Assembly (NCBI GenBank): GCA_902521615.1
Contig: CABYSJ010000001.1
Span: 60,732-124,731, forward strand
Origin: an uncultured Pelagibacteraceae bacterium
GTDB lineage: Bacteria > Pseudomonadota > Alphaproteobacteria > Pelagibacterales > Pelagibacteraceae
DNA: 64,000 bases
Reading direction: 5' to 3'
This document shows positions 46,878 to 57,027 of this stretch, one piece after another. A model generated the notes under the pieces. It was not told where the DNA came from. It did not search any database and saw nothing but the letters and a program-made list of their open reading frames with translations. The stretch's first letter is position 1, and each line of letters begins with the position of its first letter. The position numbers and the translations under genes were made by a program.

Positions 46878-48133
46878 TAATTGATCTTATTCATCCTAGC
46901 TTTTTTTCCAAGTTCTTCTTCGATACGGATTAATTGATTGTATTTTGCAACCCTTTCAGATCTAGCTAAAGATCCGGTTTTAATTTGATTTGAATTAGTA
47001 CCCACTGCTAAATCAGCAATAAACGTATCCTCACTGTCACCTGATCGGTGAGATATAATTGTTTTATATCCAATGGTTTGTGCAAATTTAATTACATCTA
47101 ACGTTTCTGAAACAGTACCAATTTGATTAAGTTTAATTAAGATAGAATTAGAGGAAATATTTAAGAAACCTTTCTTTAATCTTTCAAGATTTGTTACATA
47201 CAAATCATCTCCAACAATCTGAATTTTCTTTATTGATTTCATTAATTTATTCCATGCCAACCAATCATTTTCAGCAAATGGATCTTCAATAGACTTAATT
47301 TTATATTTTTTAATAATTTTTTGATATTCTTTAATGGATTTATCTACTGAAATATAACTTTTAGAATGAATAGAGTATTTGTTCTTTTTATATAATTCAT
47401 TAGCAGCCACATCTAGACAAATAGAAACATCTTTCCCATTAATAAATCCTGATTTTTTAATTGCACTCACAATTAAATCTAAGGCTTGATTATTACTACT
47501 GATCATGGGTGCAAACCCACCTTCATCACCAACTGAAGTTGATAAATCTTTATCTTTAATTAATTTACTTAAGTTTTTAATAACAACGAAACAAATTCGC
47601 ATCGCTTCAGAAAAACTTTTTGCACGGTCAGGTCTGATCATAAACTCTTGAATTCTAAGACCATTATTTGCATGCGCTCCACCATTAATGATGTTCATTA
47701 ATGGATAAGGTAATTGAAATTTATTTTTTTGAGAAAAAGTTTTATACAAAGGTAATTTTTTTGCTTTTGCAGACAGTTTTTTAACAGCCATTGAAACAGC
47801 TAACATTGCATTAGCTCCTAAGTTAGTTTTTTGTTTCGTACCATCCATATTGATTAATAAAGCATCAATTCTTTCTTGATTATGGATACTTTGACCTTTT
47901 AATTTTTTTGAAATCTTTGTGTTAACTAAATTAACTGCATTTAAAACACTTTTTCCTAAATACCGTTTATTATTTTTATCTCTTTTTTCAAAAGCTTCAA
48001 AAGTTCCTGTGGAAGCACCTGAAGGACAAATAGCAGATGAGCTATTATTTTTTATATAAACCTCAGCCTCTACTGTTGGATTTCCTCTACTGTCAAAAAC
48101 TTGACGTGCTTTTACTTTTAAAATTTTACTCAC
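46877..48133 (-). CDS. eno: Enolase
   Basis: This 418-residue glycolytic enzyme interconverts 2-phosphoglycerate and phosphoenolpyruvate. Clear family segments are ARQVFDSRGNPTVEAE, GASTGTFEAFEKRD, DEGGFAPMI, SIEDPFAENDW, LIKLNQIGTVSETL and ISHRSGDSEDTFIADLAVG. The length is normal. Placement after kdsA gives its product a direct use, since KdsA consumes phosphoenolpyruvate. Confidence 0.97.
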   Translation of the reverse strand: MSKILKVKARQVFDSRGNPTVEAEVYIKNNSSSAICPSGASTGTFEAFEKRDKNNKRYLGKSVLNAVNLVNTKISKKLKGQSIHNQERIDALLINMDGTKQKTNLGANAMLAVSMAVKKLSAKAKKLPLYKTFSQKNKFQLPYPLMNIINGGAHANNGLRIQEFMIRPDRAKSFSEAMRICFVVIKNLSKLIKDKDLSTSVGDEGGFAPMISSNNQALDLIVSAIKKSGFINGKDVSICLDVAANELYKKNKYSIHSKSYISVDKSIKEYQKIIKKYKIKSIEDPFAENDWLAWNKLMKSIKKIQIVGDDLYVTNLERLKKGFLNISSNSILIKLNQIGTVSETLDVIKFAQTIGYKTIISHRSGDSEDTFIADLAVGTNSNQIKTGSLARSERVAKYNQLIRIEEELGKKARMNKIN

Positions 48134-48957
48134 TATTTTTTAATTAGATTATCTATATCGTGTAATTGTTTTAATAGATTCTCTAATTTATTCAATGGTA
48201 CCATGTTTGGTCCATCTGATGGAGCATTATCAGGATCTTGATGCGTTTCAATAAATACACCCGCAACTCCAACTGCAACTGCAGCTCTTGCTAAATATTC
48301 AACAAACTCTCTTTGACCACCAGAGGATTCTCCTTGGCCACCTGGTTGTTGAACAGAATGTGTTGCATCGAAAATTACTGGATAACCATTCTTTGCCATA
48401 ATAGGTAATGATCTCATATCAGAGACTAAAGTATTGTAACCAAAGCTTGCACCTCTTTCTGTTACTAATATTTTGTCATTTCCAGACTCTGAAATTTTCT
48501 TTGTAACATTCACCATATCCCACGGTGCTAAGAACTGACCTTTTTTCACATTAATAATTTTATTTGTTTTAGCTGCAGCAATTAACAAGTCTGTTTGTCG
48601 ACATAAAAAAGCAGGGATTTGTAAAATATCGACATGCTTTGAAACAACTTCACATTGTTCTGCATTATGAATGTCTGTTAAAATAGGCACATTTAATTCC
48701 TTTTTAATTTTATCAAATACAGGTAGTGATGCATCTAATCCTGCTCCTCTTTTACCTTTTAAGCTTGTTCTGTTAGCTTTATCAAATGAAGTTTTGTAAA
48801 TAAATCCAAGGCTAAATTTTGAGGTGATTTCCTTAATTTTTCCAGCCATATCCAGTGCATGTTGCTCTGTCTCAAGTTGGCATGGACCTGCAATAATACA
48901 AATCTTGTTGCTGTTTGAGATTTCTATATTTTCACAATTTACTTTAATCACACTCAT
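48133..48957 (-). CDS. kdsA: KDO-8-phosphate synthase
   Basis: This 274-residue enzyme joins phosphoenolpyruvate and arabinose-5-phosphate to give KDO-8-phosphate for lipopolysaccharide. [38 protein letters not shown], and [20 protein letters not shown] (split as [10 protein letters not shown] and [13 protein letters not shown]) mark the family. The Asn in KANRTS with Cys11-like CIIAGPC leaves metal dependence open. It overlaps pyrG by four bases. Confidence 0.95.
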   Translation of the reverse strand: MSVIKVNCENIEISNSNKICIIAGPCQLETEQHALDMAGKIKEITSKFSLGFIYKTSFDKANRTSLKGKRGAGLDASLPVFDKIKKELNVPILTDIHNAEQCEVVSKHVDILQIPAFLCRQTDLLIAAAKTNKIINVKKGQFLAPWDMVNVTKKISESGNDKILVTERGASFGYNTLVSDMRSLPIMAKNGYPVIFDATHSVQQPGGQGESSGGQREFVEYLARAAVAVGVAGVFIETHQDPDNAPSDGPNMVPLNKLENLLKQLHDIDNLIKK

Positions 48958-50570
48958 TTATGATTTTTTGCTGCTTTGATAAAAGAAGAGAATAAAGGAT
49001 GTGGGCTTAAAGGTCTAGATTTAAATTCAGGATGAAATTGTACTCCTATAAACCAAGGATGATTTTTAAGTTCAATTATCTCTGGAAGCTTATGATCTGG
49101 AGATAAGCCTGAAAATATTAATCCTTTCTTCTCAAATTTTTCTTTATATGAAATATCCACTTCATATCTATGTCTATGTCTTTCTTTAATTAATCTAGAT
49201 TTATAAATATCTCTTATTTTAGATTTATCTTTTAAAATTGCATTATAAGAACCAAGTCTCATAGTACCCCCTAAATCTTTATTTGTTCCTTTAACTTTTC
49301 TACCGCTTTTCTCCCATTCATGCATCAAGCCAATAATATGAACTCCACCTTTATCAAATTCAGAAGAGGTTGCTTTTTTAATTTTCAATTGATTTCTAGC
49401 AAATTCAATTATCGCCATTTGCATTCCATAACAAATTCCAAGGAAAGGAATTTTATTTACTCTTGAATACTTTATCGCTTCAATTTTACCCTCTGTTCCT
49501 CTTTTACCAAATCCACCTGGAATTAAAACTCCTGAAACATTTTTAAGTTTATTTTTTATTTCTGAAACTTTTAATTTCTCAGAATCTATTCTAATCAAAT
49601 TTACTTTAAGATTATTAGAAATTCCTCCATGAGTAAGTGCTTCATCTAAAGATTTATACGCATCTTTTAATTCAACATATTTACCAATAATTGCGATATT
49701 TATATTTCTTTTGGTATTAAGAGTAATTTTAGTTATTTTTTTCCAAGGTTTTAAATTTGCAGTTTTTTTTGATTTTAATTTAAAATAATTTAAAACTTGA
49801 ATATCTAATTTTTGATTAAAAAAACTAATTGGTGCTTCATAAATAGTTTTAACATCAACTGTTTCTATCACATTTTTAATATCAACATTACAAAACAATG
49901 AAATTTTCTTTCTATGATCTAAAGGTATAGGTCTTTCAGATCTGCAAATTATTATATCTGGTTGAACACCAATACTTCTTAATTCTTTAACTGAATGTTG
50001 AGTTGGTTTTGTTTTTATTTCATCAGATGCTTTTAAATAAGGAACTAAAGTTAGATGAATAAATAATGCATTTTTTTTACCAATGTCATTTGAAAATTGT
50101 CTAATTGCCTCTATAAATGGTAAGCTTTCTATATCCCCTACTATTCCTCCTATTTCACAAATGACAAAATCTTCTTTGGAAGTATCGTGTTTTATAAATT
50201 CTTTAATCCTATCTGTGATGTGGGGAATCACTTGAACTGTTTTACCTAAATATTGACCTTTTCTCTCTTTTCTAAGAACATCACTATAGATTTTTCCTGT
50301 TGTAATATTGTCAGTTTTCTTTGCAGTTACTTCAGAAAATCTTTCATAGTGACCTAAATCTAAATCTGTTTCAGCACCATCGTCTGTTACAAAAACTTCG
50401 CCATGTTGAAATGGACTCATTGTCCCTGGATCTACATTTAAATAAGGATCTAATTTTCTTAAACGAACTTTGTAACCTCTTGATTGTAATAAATATGCTA
50501 ACGATGCTGAAGAGAGACCTTTTCCAAGGGATGAAACCACGCCGCCAGTGACAAAAATATATCGCGCCAT
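48954..50570 (-). CDS. pyrG: CTP synthase
   Basis: This 538-residue two-domain enzyme turns UTP into CTP. The synthase domain starts [16 protein letters not shown] and has [20 protein letters not shown]. The glutaminase domain holds [18 protein letters not shown] with the catalytic Cys and [14 protein letters not shown] with the His. The length is normal. Its promoter lies in a 44-base spacer after secG. Confidence 0.97.
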   Translation of the reverse strand: MARYIFVTGGVVSSLGKGLSSASLAYLLQSRGYKVRLRKLDPYLNVDPGTMSPFQHGEVFVTDDGAETDLDLGHYERFSEVTAKKTDNITTGKIYSDVLRKERKGQYLGKTVQVIPHITDRIKEFIKHDTSKEDFVICEIGGIVGDIESLPFIEAIRQFSNDIGKKNALFIHLTLVPYLKASDEIKTKPTQHSVKELRSIGVQPDIIICRSERPIPLDHRKKISLFCNVDIKNVIETVDVKTIYEAPISFFNQKLDIQVLNYFKLKSKKTANLKPWKKITKITLNTKRNINIAIIGKYVELKDAYKSLDEALTHGGISNNLKVNLIRIDSEKLKVSEIKNKLKNVSGVLIPGGFGKRGTEGKIEAIKYSRVNKIPFLGICYGMQMAIIEFARNQLKIKKATSSEFDKGGVHIIGLMHEWEKSGRKVKGTNKDLGGTMRLGSYNAILKDKSKIRDIYKSRLIKERHRHRYEVDISYKEKFEKKGLIFSGLSPDHKLPEIIELKNHPWFIGVQFHPEFKSRPLSPHPLFSSFIKAAKNHK

Positions 50571-50614
50571 GGAAGTATATTATAGCGAATAAAAAATGAA
50601 TTGAAAAGGATTAA

Positions 50615-50914
50615 TTAATTATTTTCTGGAATTGAAGGCGTGTCTTCAGTTTTTTCCTCAACTGTATCTAATACCGACCCCGTGGGAGTAAGTTCTGCTC
50701 TAGAAATTATTGTTAGAGCTAAACTACAAATAATAAAAAGTGTTGCTACGATTGCAGTAGCTTTTGTCATGAAGCTGCCTGCTGATCTAGATAACATAAA
50801 ATTTTCTTGGGAAACTCCAATACCAAGAGCACCTCCTTCTGATTTTTGCAATAAAACCAAAAGAACTAAAATAACTGCAAGTATGATGTTGATTACTAAT
50901 AATAAAGTTTCCAT
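50615..50914 (-). CDS. secG: Protein translocase subunit SecG
   Basis: This 99-residue membrane protein stabilises SecYE. Two helices (about 3-22 and 52-72) flank the conserved loop LLQKSEGGALGIGVSQENFM and the RSAGSFMTKATAI segment. It lies between tpiA and pyrG, the common gene order in proteobacteria. Confidence 0.93.
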   Translation of the reverse strand: METLLLVINIILAVILVLLVLLQKSEGGALGIGVSQENFMLSRSAGSFMTKATAIVATLFIICSLALTIISRAELTPTGSVLDTVEEKTEDTPSIPENN

Positions 50915-50920
50915 GTGGGT

Positions 50921-51661
50921 CTAATTAATGGTTTTTTGAATTATATCAATAAATTTTTTAGGAATTTGTGATGCGCCTCCTATCAAAAAACCATCAATGT
51001 TGGGAATTTTTTTTAATATACTTACATTATTAGTGTTTACAGATCCGCCGTATAAAATTTTTGGATATTTTTTTACAAATCTACTTTTAATAAATGAAAT
51101 AGTTTTGTTTAAATCAGCTTCTTTCGGAATTACACCTGTGCCAATAGACCATACCGGTTCATAGGCTATAATAATTTTAGATTTATTCTTTATAGATTTT
51201 AATCCTTTTTCAATTTGTCTTTTTAAAATTTGATTAGTTTTTTTTTGTCTTCTTTCTTTCAAAGTTTCGCCAATACAAAATATAATTTTGAGACCTGATT
51301 TAATTGCACTTTTTATTTTTAAATTAATTAAATTATCTGTCTCACCTAGTTGTCTATTTTCTGAATGTCCCAAAATAACATATTTTGCTCCTACATTTTT
51401 AAGCATAGCAGAATTTACTTGGCCAGTGTGCGCACCGTAGTCATAGCTGTGATGACAGTTTTGAGCACCAACCTCTATTTTTGTTTTTTTAAGTCTTCTC
51501 GATAATGGACGAATTAATGTATTTGGCGGGCAATAAACTATTTTTAACTTATTTTTTTTATTATTTTTTGAAAACTTTATTACTTTATCAAGTGAATTTA
51601 GACTTCTTAAATCACCAAACATTTTCCAATTAGCTACAAAATACATATATTTATTTGTCAT
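50921..51661 (-). CDS. tpiA: Triosephosphate isomerase
   Basis: This 246-residue glycolytic enzyme has NWKMFG (Lys), the His loop VILGHSENRQ, the catalytic Glu in IAYEPVWSIGTG and the phosphate loop YGGSVNTNN. It is divergent from the PpiD-like gene across 56 bases. It is complete and of normal length. Confidence 0.96.
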   Translation of the reverse strand: MTNKYMYFVANWKMFGDLRSLNSLDKVIKFSKNNKKNKLKIVYCPPNTLIRPLSRRLKKTKIEVGAQNCHHSYDYGAHTGQVNSAMLKNVGAKYVILGHSENRQLGETDNLINLKIKSAIKSGLKIIFCIGETLKERRQKKTNQILKRQIEKGLKSIKNKSKIIIAYEPVWSIGTGVIPKEADLNKTISFIKSRFVKKYPKILYGGSVNTNNVSILKKIPNIDGFLIGGASQIPKKFIDIIQKTIN

Positions 51662-51717
51662 AATTGACTTTTTAATCTATAGATTTGTTTTTTACAGATC
51701 AATAAATTTATAACGCA

Positions 51718-53136
51718 ATGATTGAAAAATTAAAAAACTTAGGCTGGAAACAATTAGGTGGATTGGTGTTAATTGTCATAATCATCATTGCTTTTGGTTT
51801 TGGTGGTTTTGGTGGTGGGTTTAGTACAAACAATCAAAACAATATTGCAAAAATAAATAAAACAAATGTAACAACCCAAGATTTTATTGACTATGTTAAT
51901 CAAAGTGGAATTTCACAAGAAGCTATTCGAGATAATTTAGACAACAATATTATTGAGGAATTATTGTCAGGATTAATTTCGACTACATTGATTGATTTAG
52001 AAATTAAAGACTTTAATCTTTTAATTAACGAAAGAACCATACTTAAAAACATTAAAGAAAATAAAAATTTCCATGATGAAAATGGTACTTTTCAAAGAAT
52101 TAAATATGAAAAATTTTTACTCTCCAACAACTTGTCAGCTTCAATGTTTGAATTAAAATTAAAAAATAGAGAATTACAGAAACATTTATTTGATTTTATT
52201 GGTGCTGGAACAATAACACCAAATTTTTTGATAGAAAAAAAGTTTGAAGAAAATAATAAATCTTTGGATATTGAGTATTTTGATATGGAAAATCTATATA
52301 AAATAAAAGATGATTACACTGGAAATGAAATTAAGGCATTTATTGATGAAAATAAAGATCAATTAAAAAGAGAATATATAGATTTTAAGTATGTGATTTT
52401 AAATCCAAAAAATCTAATTGGAATTGAAGAATTCAATCAAGAATTTTTTAATGAAATTGACTCAATTGAGAACAAAATTTCTCAAGAAATTACATTTGAA
52501 ACTATATTAGAAGATATAAATGTTGAAATTATCGAAGTAAAAGAGTTTTCACCTAGCTCTAATAAACAGATTAATGAAGATCTAATTTATTCTAAGAAAA
52601 CAACTAAAATAGATTTAATAGAAAGCGGTGATAACTTTTTACTATATAATATAAATAATCAATATTATCGAGCTCCAGATTTAAATAATGAAATTATTAA
52701 AGGAGAAATAGTTGAGTTAATGTATCAAAAAGGTAAATTTGATTATAATAGAAAAATTATAGAAGAAATTCAAAAAAAGAAATTTGATAATTCAAAATTT
52801 GAAGAACTAGCAGGATCAAATATGGAATATTCCTCTATTAACTCTATAGAAGATGATCAGCTTATTGACATAAATTCAGTTAAAATGCTTTATGCTCTAC
52901 CTATAAACTCTTTCGCTCTAGTAAACAAAGAGGATAAAATTTATTTAGTAAAAATTACTGGAAAAAATAAAAATTCATTTAATAAAACCGATGAAAAATA
53001 TCTTAAATTTGTAAATACTCAAAATACAAATAACAGGAAAAGTATCTTACAATCTTATGATCAATTACTTAATAATAAATATCAAGTTCAATTAAATCAA
53101 AAAACTATTGATAGAGTTAAAAATTATTTCAAATGA
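51718..53136 (+). CDS. PpiD-like membrane-anchored periplasmic chaperone
   Basis: This 472-residue protein has one N-terminal membrane helix (about 15-35, LGGLVLIVIIIIAFGFGGF) and a SurA-N-like region (INKTNVTTQDFIDYVNQ) in the periplasm. Full-length PpiD has a parvulin isomerase domain and is longer. Here the middle region lacks clear parvulin motifs, so it may act as a chaperone only. PpiD-type proteins help newly exported proteins fold near SecYEG. Its place next to tpiA-secG and before trpE is the usual alphaproteobacterial order. It overlaps trpE by four bases. Confidence 0.8.
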   Translation: MIEKLKNLGWKQLGGLVLIVIIIIAFGFGGFGGGFSTNNQNNIAKINKTNVTTQDFIDYVNQSGISQEAIRDNLDNNIIEELLSGLISTTLIDLEIKDFNLLINERTILKNIKENKNFHDENGTFQRIKYEKFLLSNNLSASMFELKLKNRELQKHLFDFIGAGTITPNFLIEKKFEENNKSLDIEYFDMENLYKIKDDYTGNEIKAFIDENKDQLKREYIDFKYVILNPKNLIGIEEFNQEFFNEIDSIENKISQEITFETILEDINVEIIEVKEFSPSSNKQINEDLIYSKKTTKIDLIESGDNFLLYNINNQYYRAPDLNNEIIKGEIVELMYQKGKFDYNRKIIEEIQKKKFDNSKFEELAGSNMEYSSINSIEDDQLIDINSVKMLYALPINSFALVNKEDKIYLVKITGKNKNSFNKTDEKYLKFVNTQNTNNRKSILQSYDQLLNNKYQVQLNQKTIDRVKNYFK

Positions 53137-54593
53137 AAATTAATCGAAGCTTCAAAGATTTTAAGTTTCGACACAGAAGCAAAAAAAATCAAATCATCTT
53201 TACTAAAAAGAAAGTAAAAAATGATGAGGAAGTATTAAATTTAATTGATAATTTTCTAGATGAAAAAAATAGTTTTATTTTTGAATCTGTAGAAAAAGGA
53301 AAAATCAAAGGCAGATATACAATATTCGGTAAAAATCCTGATAAAATTTGGGAATTTAATAATAATAATTGTTATCTAATTCAAAGAGATAAAAAGAGAA
53401 AATTGAATGATAAGCCGGAAAAATATATTGAAAAAATTATTGAAGATTTCAAATTTAAAACTCCTAAAAATTTACCTAAAATTTGCTCATTAATATCTGG
53501 ATATTTTTCTTATGATACAATCAGATACATAGAAAAAATTCCGAATAACTGTAAAAATGATCTGAATTTACCCGATGTGAGACTTCTTCGTCCAAGAACT
53601 TTAGTGATTCATGACAATTTAAAAAAAGAAATATTTTACATATCTAACATTTTTAAAGATGAAAAAATTAAAAACTATAAAAATAAATATGAAGAAGTTA
53701 AATCTGAGTTGTTTAAATTACTAATTCAGTCCTCAATTAAAAATATTGATAAAAAAATAATTCAAAAATCAAAAAATATAAAAGTGAAATCTAACACTTC
53801 AAAAAATAAATTTTTATCAATGGTTAATAAGGCAAAAAAATATATTAAATTAGGAGATATTTTTCAGGTTGTTTTAAGCCAAAGATTTGAGGCAAAATTG
53901 ACAAAGAAACCATTAAATATTTATAAAAAACTTAGAGTAACAAACCCTTCTCCTTTTATGTTTTTCTTCAATTTTAAAGATTTTCAAATAATTGGTGCAA
54001 GTCCTGAAATACTTGTGAGACTTAGGGATAATAAAATTACAGTAAGGCCAATCGCGGGTACTAGACCAAGAGGTAAAACTAAAAAAGAAGATCTGTTTTA
54101 TGAAAAAAACCTTCTTAAAGATAAAAAAGAACTTTCAGAGCATTTGATGTTACTTGATTTAGGTAGAAATGATGCTGGTAAAGTTTCAAAAATAAATTCA
54201 GTAAAAGTTACAGAAAGCTTTATAATTGAAAGATATTCTCACGTTATGCATATAGTTTCAAATGTAGTTGGAGAATATAATAAAAAATTTTCAAAATTTA
54301 AATCCCTCTTAGCTGGTTTTCCAGCAGGAACTGTTTCTGGAGCTCCAAAAATTAGAGCTATGGAGATTATAGATCAATTAGAAACAACAAAAAGAAAAGT
54401 TTATGCAGGCGGGATTGGATATTTTTCTGCAAATGGGGAATTTGATACATGCATAGCCTTAAGAACTGCAGTTGCTAAAAATAAAAAATTTTATGTGCAG
54501 GCAGGTGCAGGCATAGTTGCAGATAGTAAACCTAAAAATGAATATAATGAAACAATTAATAAAGCTAAAGCTTTAATTAATGCTTTAAGATAA
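53133..54593 (+). CDS. trpE: Anthranilate synthase component I
   Basis: This 486-residue enzyme makes anthranilate from chorismate. The catalytic half has IFQVVLSQRFEAKL, NPSPFMFFFNF, ASPEILVRL, RPIAGTRPRGKTKKED, LDLGRNDAGKVS and GFPAGTVSGAPKIRAMEII. The feedback-site pattern near the start (ESVEKGKIKGRYTIFG) suggests tryptophan inhibition. It shares a base with trpG. Confidence 0.95.
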   Translation: MKINRSFKDFKFRHRSKKNQIIFTKKKVKNDEEVLNLIDNFLDEKNSFIFESVEKGKIKGRYTIFGKNPDKIWEFNNNNCYLIQRDKKRKLNDKPEKYIEKIIEDFKFKTPKNLPKICSLISGYFSYDTIRYIEKIPNNCKNDLNLPDVRLLRPRTLVIHDNLKKEIFYISNIFKDEKIKNYKNKYEEVKSELFKLLIQSSIKNIDKKIIQKSKNIKVKSNTSKNKFLSMVNKAKKYIKLGDIFQVVLSQRFEAKLTKKPLNIYKKLRVTNPSPFMFFFNFKDFQIIGASPEILVRLRDNKITVRPIAGTRPRGKTKKEDLFYEKNLLKDKKELSEHLMLLDLGRNDAGKVSKINSVKVTESFIIERYSHVMHIVSNVVGEYNKKFSKFKSLLAGFPAGTVSGAPKIRAMEIIDQLETTKRKVYAGGIGYFSANGEFDTCIALRTAVAKNKKFYVQAGAGIVADSKPKNEYNETINKAKALINALR

Positions 54594-55159
54594 TGAAGGT
54601 ATTGTTAATAGATAATTACGATAGTTTTACTTTTAATTTGTATCACTACATCTCCTCATTAAATGTTAAAGTTGATGTAGTTAGAAATGATAAAATTAAT
54701 TCTAAAGAAATCATTAAAAAGAAATATGATAAAATTGTTATTTCACCAGGACCAGGCAACCCAAATCAATCTGGTAATTGTATTAGAATATTGAAATCAT
54801 TATATAAAGAATTACCTTTTTTAGGAGTATGTTTAGGTCATCAAATAATTGGACAAGTTTTTGGATCAAAAATTGTTCAAGCAAGGAGGTTAATGCACGG
54901 CAAAACAAGTAAAATCAAATCTAAAAAAATCGGTATTTTAAAAAACCTACCAAATACATTTGAAGCTACCAGATACCACAGTTTAATAATTGATAAAAAA
55001 ACGTTATCAAAAAAACTAGAGATTACAGCAGAGTCAGAAGATGGGATTATAATGGGTGTTCAACATAAAAAATTTAATATTCATGGTGTACAATTCCATC
55101 CTGAAAGTATTAAAACTGAGTTTGGAATGAAAATTCTTAAAAACTTTATTAACAATTAA
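54593..55159 (+). CDS. trpG: Anthranilate synthase component II (glutamine amidotransferase)
   Basis: This 188-residue GATase supplies ammonia to TrpE. IDNYDSFTFNLYHY opens the protein, the nucleophile is in FLGVCLGHQIIGQVFG, and the catalytic His-Glu pair is in GVQFHPESI. Members of this family also serve p-aminobenzoate synthesis. The trp context fits TrpG, though dual use is possible. Confidence 0.94.
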   Translation: MKVLLIDNYDSFTFNLYHYISSLNVKVDVVRNDKINSKEIIKKKYDKIVISPGPGNPNQSGNCIRILKSLYKELPFLGVCLGHQIIGQVFGSKIVQARRLMHGKTSKIKSKKIGILKNLPNTFEATRYHSLIIDKKTLSKKLEITAESEDGIIMGVQHKKFNIHGVQFHPESIKTEFGMKILKNFINN

Positions 55160-55162
55160 TTT

Positions 55163-56155
55163 ATGGATCAAATTTTAGAAAAACTTAAAAATAAACAAGA
55201 TTTAACTCTTGAAGAAAGTAAAACTGCTTTTGAAATATTAATGACTGGAAAAGCTAGTAATGATGAAATTTTTAACTTTTTAACTTTGCTATCTGAAAAA
55301 GGTGAAGTTTCAGATGAAATAGCAGGTGGAGTTTTTATTCTTAGAGAAAAGTCAAAAAGAGTAAATGTAAGTGACTGTATTGATACTTGTGGTACTGGAG
55401 GTGATGGCATGAATACTCTTAACATTTCAACTGCTTCAGCCCTACTTTTATCTAGCATGGGTACAAAAGTTGCTAAACACGGTAATAAAGCTGTTTCCTC
55501 AAAATGTGGGTCCGGTGATGTTTTAGAAGCTCTTAAAATTAAAATTAATTTAGAACCTGAGGATATAGAAAAAGAAATTAATACCAATAATTTTGGTTTT
55601 ATGTTTGCACCAAATTATCATAGTGCAATGAGATTTGTGGGGCCTGTAAGAAAGACCATTGGAAAAAGAACCATTTTTAATATGATTGGTCCATTAAGTA
55701 ATCCAGCCCTTGTAGAGAGACAAGTTGTAGGTGTTTTTGATAAAAAATTATTAAAAATTTTTGCAGATGGACTTAAAAATTTAAATTTAAAATTTGCTTG
55801 GATAGTAAATAGTGAAGATGGATTAGATGAAATATCTCCATATGCAATCACTAATGTTACTCAATTAAAAGATGGTGAAATATCTGAAATAAAAATAGAT
55901 CCAAATGCTTTAGGGGTTAATGCAGATAATTTTAAAAATTTAATAGGTGATGATGCAAAATTTAATGCTGAAAAAATGATTGAAATATTTAAAGGTGAAG
56001 ATAATGATTTTTCAAAAGCAGTTTGTTTAAATGCTGCAGCGGGTTTAATTGTTGATGAAAAATTTTCTGAATTTTCTGAAGCTTATACTTACGCAAGAGA
56101 ATTTATTCTTTCTGGAAAAACTTTTTCACATCTAGAGAAGATTCAAAATGTCTGA
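55163..56155 (+). CDS. trpD: Anthranilate phosphoribosyltransferase
   Basis: This 330-residue enzyme transfers phosphoribosyl to anthranilate. DTCGTGGDGMNTLNIST, VAKHGNKAVSSKCGSGDVLEAL and FMFAPNYHSAMRFVGPVRKT (split as FMFAPNYHSAM and VGPVRKTIG) are the family sites for PRPP and anthranilate. It overlaps trpC by eight bases. Confidence 0.96.
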   Translation: MDQILEKLKNKQDLTLEESKTAFEILMTGKASNDEIFNFLTLLSEKGEVSDEIAGGVFILREKSKRVNVSDCIDTCGTGGDGMNTLNISTASALLLSSMGTKVAKHGNKAVSSKCGSGDVLEALKIKINLEPEDIEKEINTNNFGFMFAPNYHSAMRFVGPVRKTIGKRTIFNMIGPLSNPALVERQVVGVFDKKLLKIFADGLKNLNLKFAWIVNSEDGLDEISPYAITNVTQLKDGEISEIKIDPNALGVNADNFKNLIGDDAKFNAEKMIEIFKGEDNDFSKAVCLNAAAGLIVDEKFSEFSEAYTYAREFILSGKTFSHLEKIQNV

Positions 56156-56939
56156 AAACATACTTCAAAATATCATTCAAAAAAAAATTGAAAAAGTTGA
56201 TAAATTAAAAAAAACTTTAGATCTTAAAGTTTTAAATGAGTTAATAGATAAAAATAATAGCTATATAAATTTTAAAGAGAAAATAGAAAATAATATAAAA
56301 AATAGTAAAACTTCAATTATTGCTGAAATTAAAAAAGCAAGTCCTTCAGCAGGTATAATAATTGATGATTATAATCCTGTTGATATTGCTCAGATTTATT
56401 TAAACAATAAAGCAACTTGCCTTTCAGTTTTAACAGAAGAAGATTATTTTTTAGGAAATTTAATTCACATAAGCAAAATAAAAGATAAAATAAATTTACC
56501 TATATTGTGTAAAGATTTTTTTATCGATAAATTTCAAATACCTTTGGCAAAAAGTTATGGTGCAGATGCTATTTTAATTATTTTGGCTGGGGTTTCAGAT
56601 GATCTTGCTTATGAATTATACGATGAAGCTATGAAATATAATATGTCAATTATTGTTGAAGTTCATACAGTAGAAGAAGCTAAGAAAGCTTTAAATTTTA
56701 AAAATGCATTAATCGGAATAAACAATAGAAATTTAAAAACACTTAAAACTGATATAAATACAACTTATGATATTTATGATGTAGTAAAAAGTCACAAAGG
56801 TCCTTTAATATCTGAAAGTGGAATCAAAAATAAAGAGGAGTTATTAGATCTAAATAACAAAACATCAATTAACACTTTTTTGATTGGTGAATCACTTTTG
56901 AAAAACTTAGACAAAAATTCTATTTTTTCAGTTTTATAA
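56148..56939 (+). CDS. trpC: Indole-3-glycerol-phosphate synthase
   Basis: This 263-residue TIM-barrel enzyme closes the indole ring. Signature pieces are IAEIKKASPSAGII, LSVLTEEDYFLGN, LCKDFFID, IIVEVHTVEEA, GINNRNLKTLKTD and SESGIKNKEEL. It ends the trpEGDC run. No trpF, trpA or trpB is in the window. No trp attenuator leader was seen upstream of trpE. Confidence 0.95.
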   Translation: MSENILQNIIQKKIEKVDKLKKTLDLKVLNELIDKNNSYINFKEKIENNIKNSKTSIIAEIKKASPSAGIIIDDYNPVDIAQIYLNNKATCLSVLTEEDYFLGNLIHISKIKDKINLPILCKDFFIDKFQIPLAKSYGADAILIILAGVSDDLAYELYDEAMKYNMSIIVEVHTVEEAKKALNFKNALIGINNRNLKTLKTDINTTYDIYDVVKSHKGPLISESGIKNKEELLDLNNKTSINTFLIGESLLKNLDKNSIFSVL

Positions 56940-56941
56940 TC

Positions 56942-56970
56942 AAATAAAGCCTTATTTTGCTTATTTTTTT
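56942..56970 (+). terminator. Possible terminator after trpC
   Basis: Short inverted repeats (aaataa with ttattt) sit just after the trpC stop and are followed by a T-run (ttattttttt). The stem is short and AT-only, so this is a weak candidate for the end of the trp operon. Confidence 0.35.
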
Positions 56971-56988
56971 AGTATTGTTAATTTAAAA

Positions 56989-57003
56989 GAACTTTTATAG
57001 AAC
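56989..57003. promoter_or_regulatory. LexA box (GAAC-N7-GAAC) before lexA
   Basis: The sequence gaacttttatagaac is an exact GAAC-N7-GAAC direct repeat, the alphaproteobacterial SOS box (GTTC-N7-GTTC on the other strand). It lies 24 bases before the lexA start and fits autoregulation. Confidence 0.82.
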
Positions 57004-57010
57004 ATTATTT

Positions 57011-57025
57011 GTACGATATTTGTTC
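57011..57025. promoter_or_regulatory. Second, imperfect SOS-box-like site before lexA
   Basis: The sequence gtacgatatttgttc matches GTTC-N7-GTTC except for one base in the first half-site. It is on the opposite orientation to the first box and ends two bases before the lexA ATG. Cooperative binding at both sites is possible. Confidence 0.45.
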
Positions 57026-57027
57026 TT

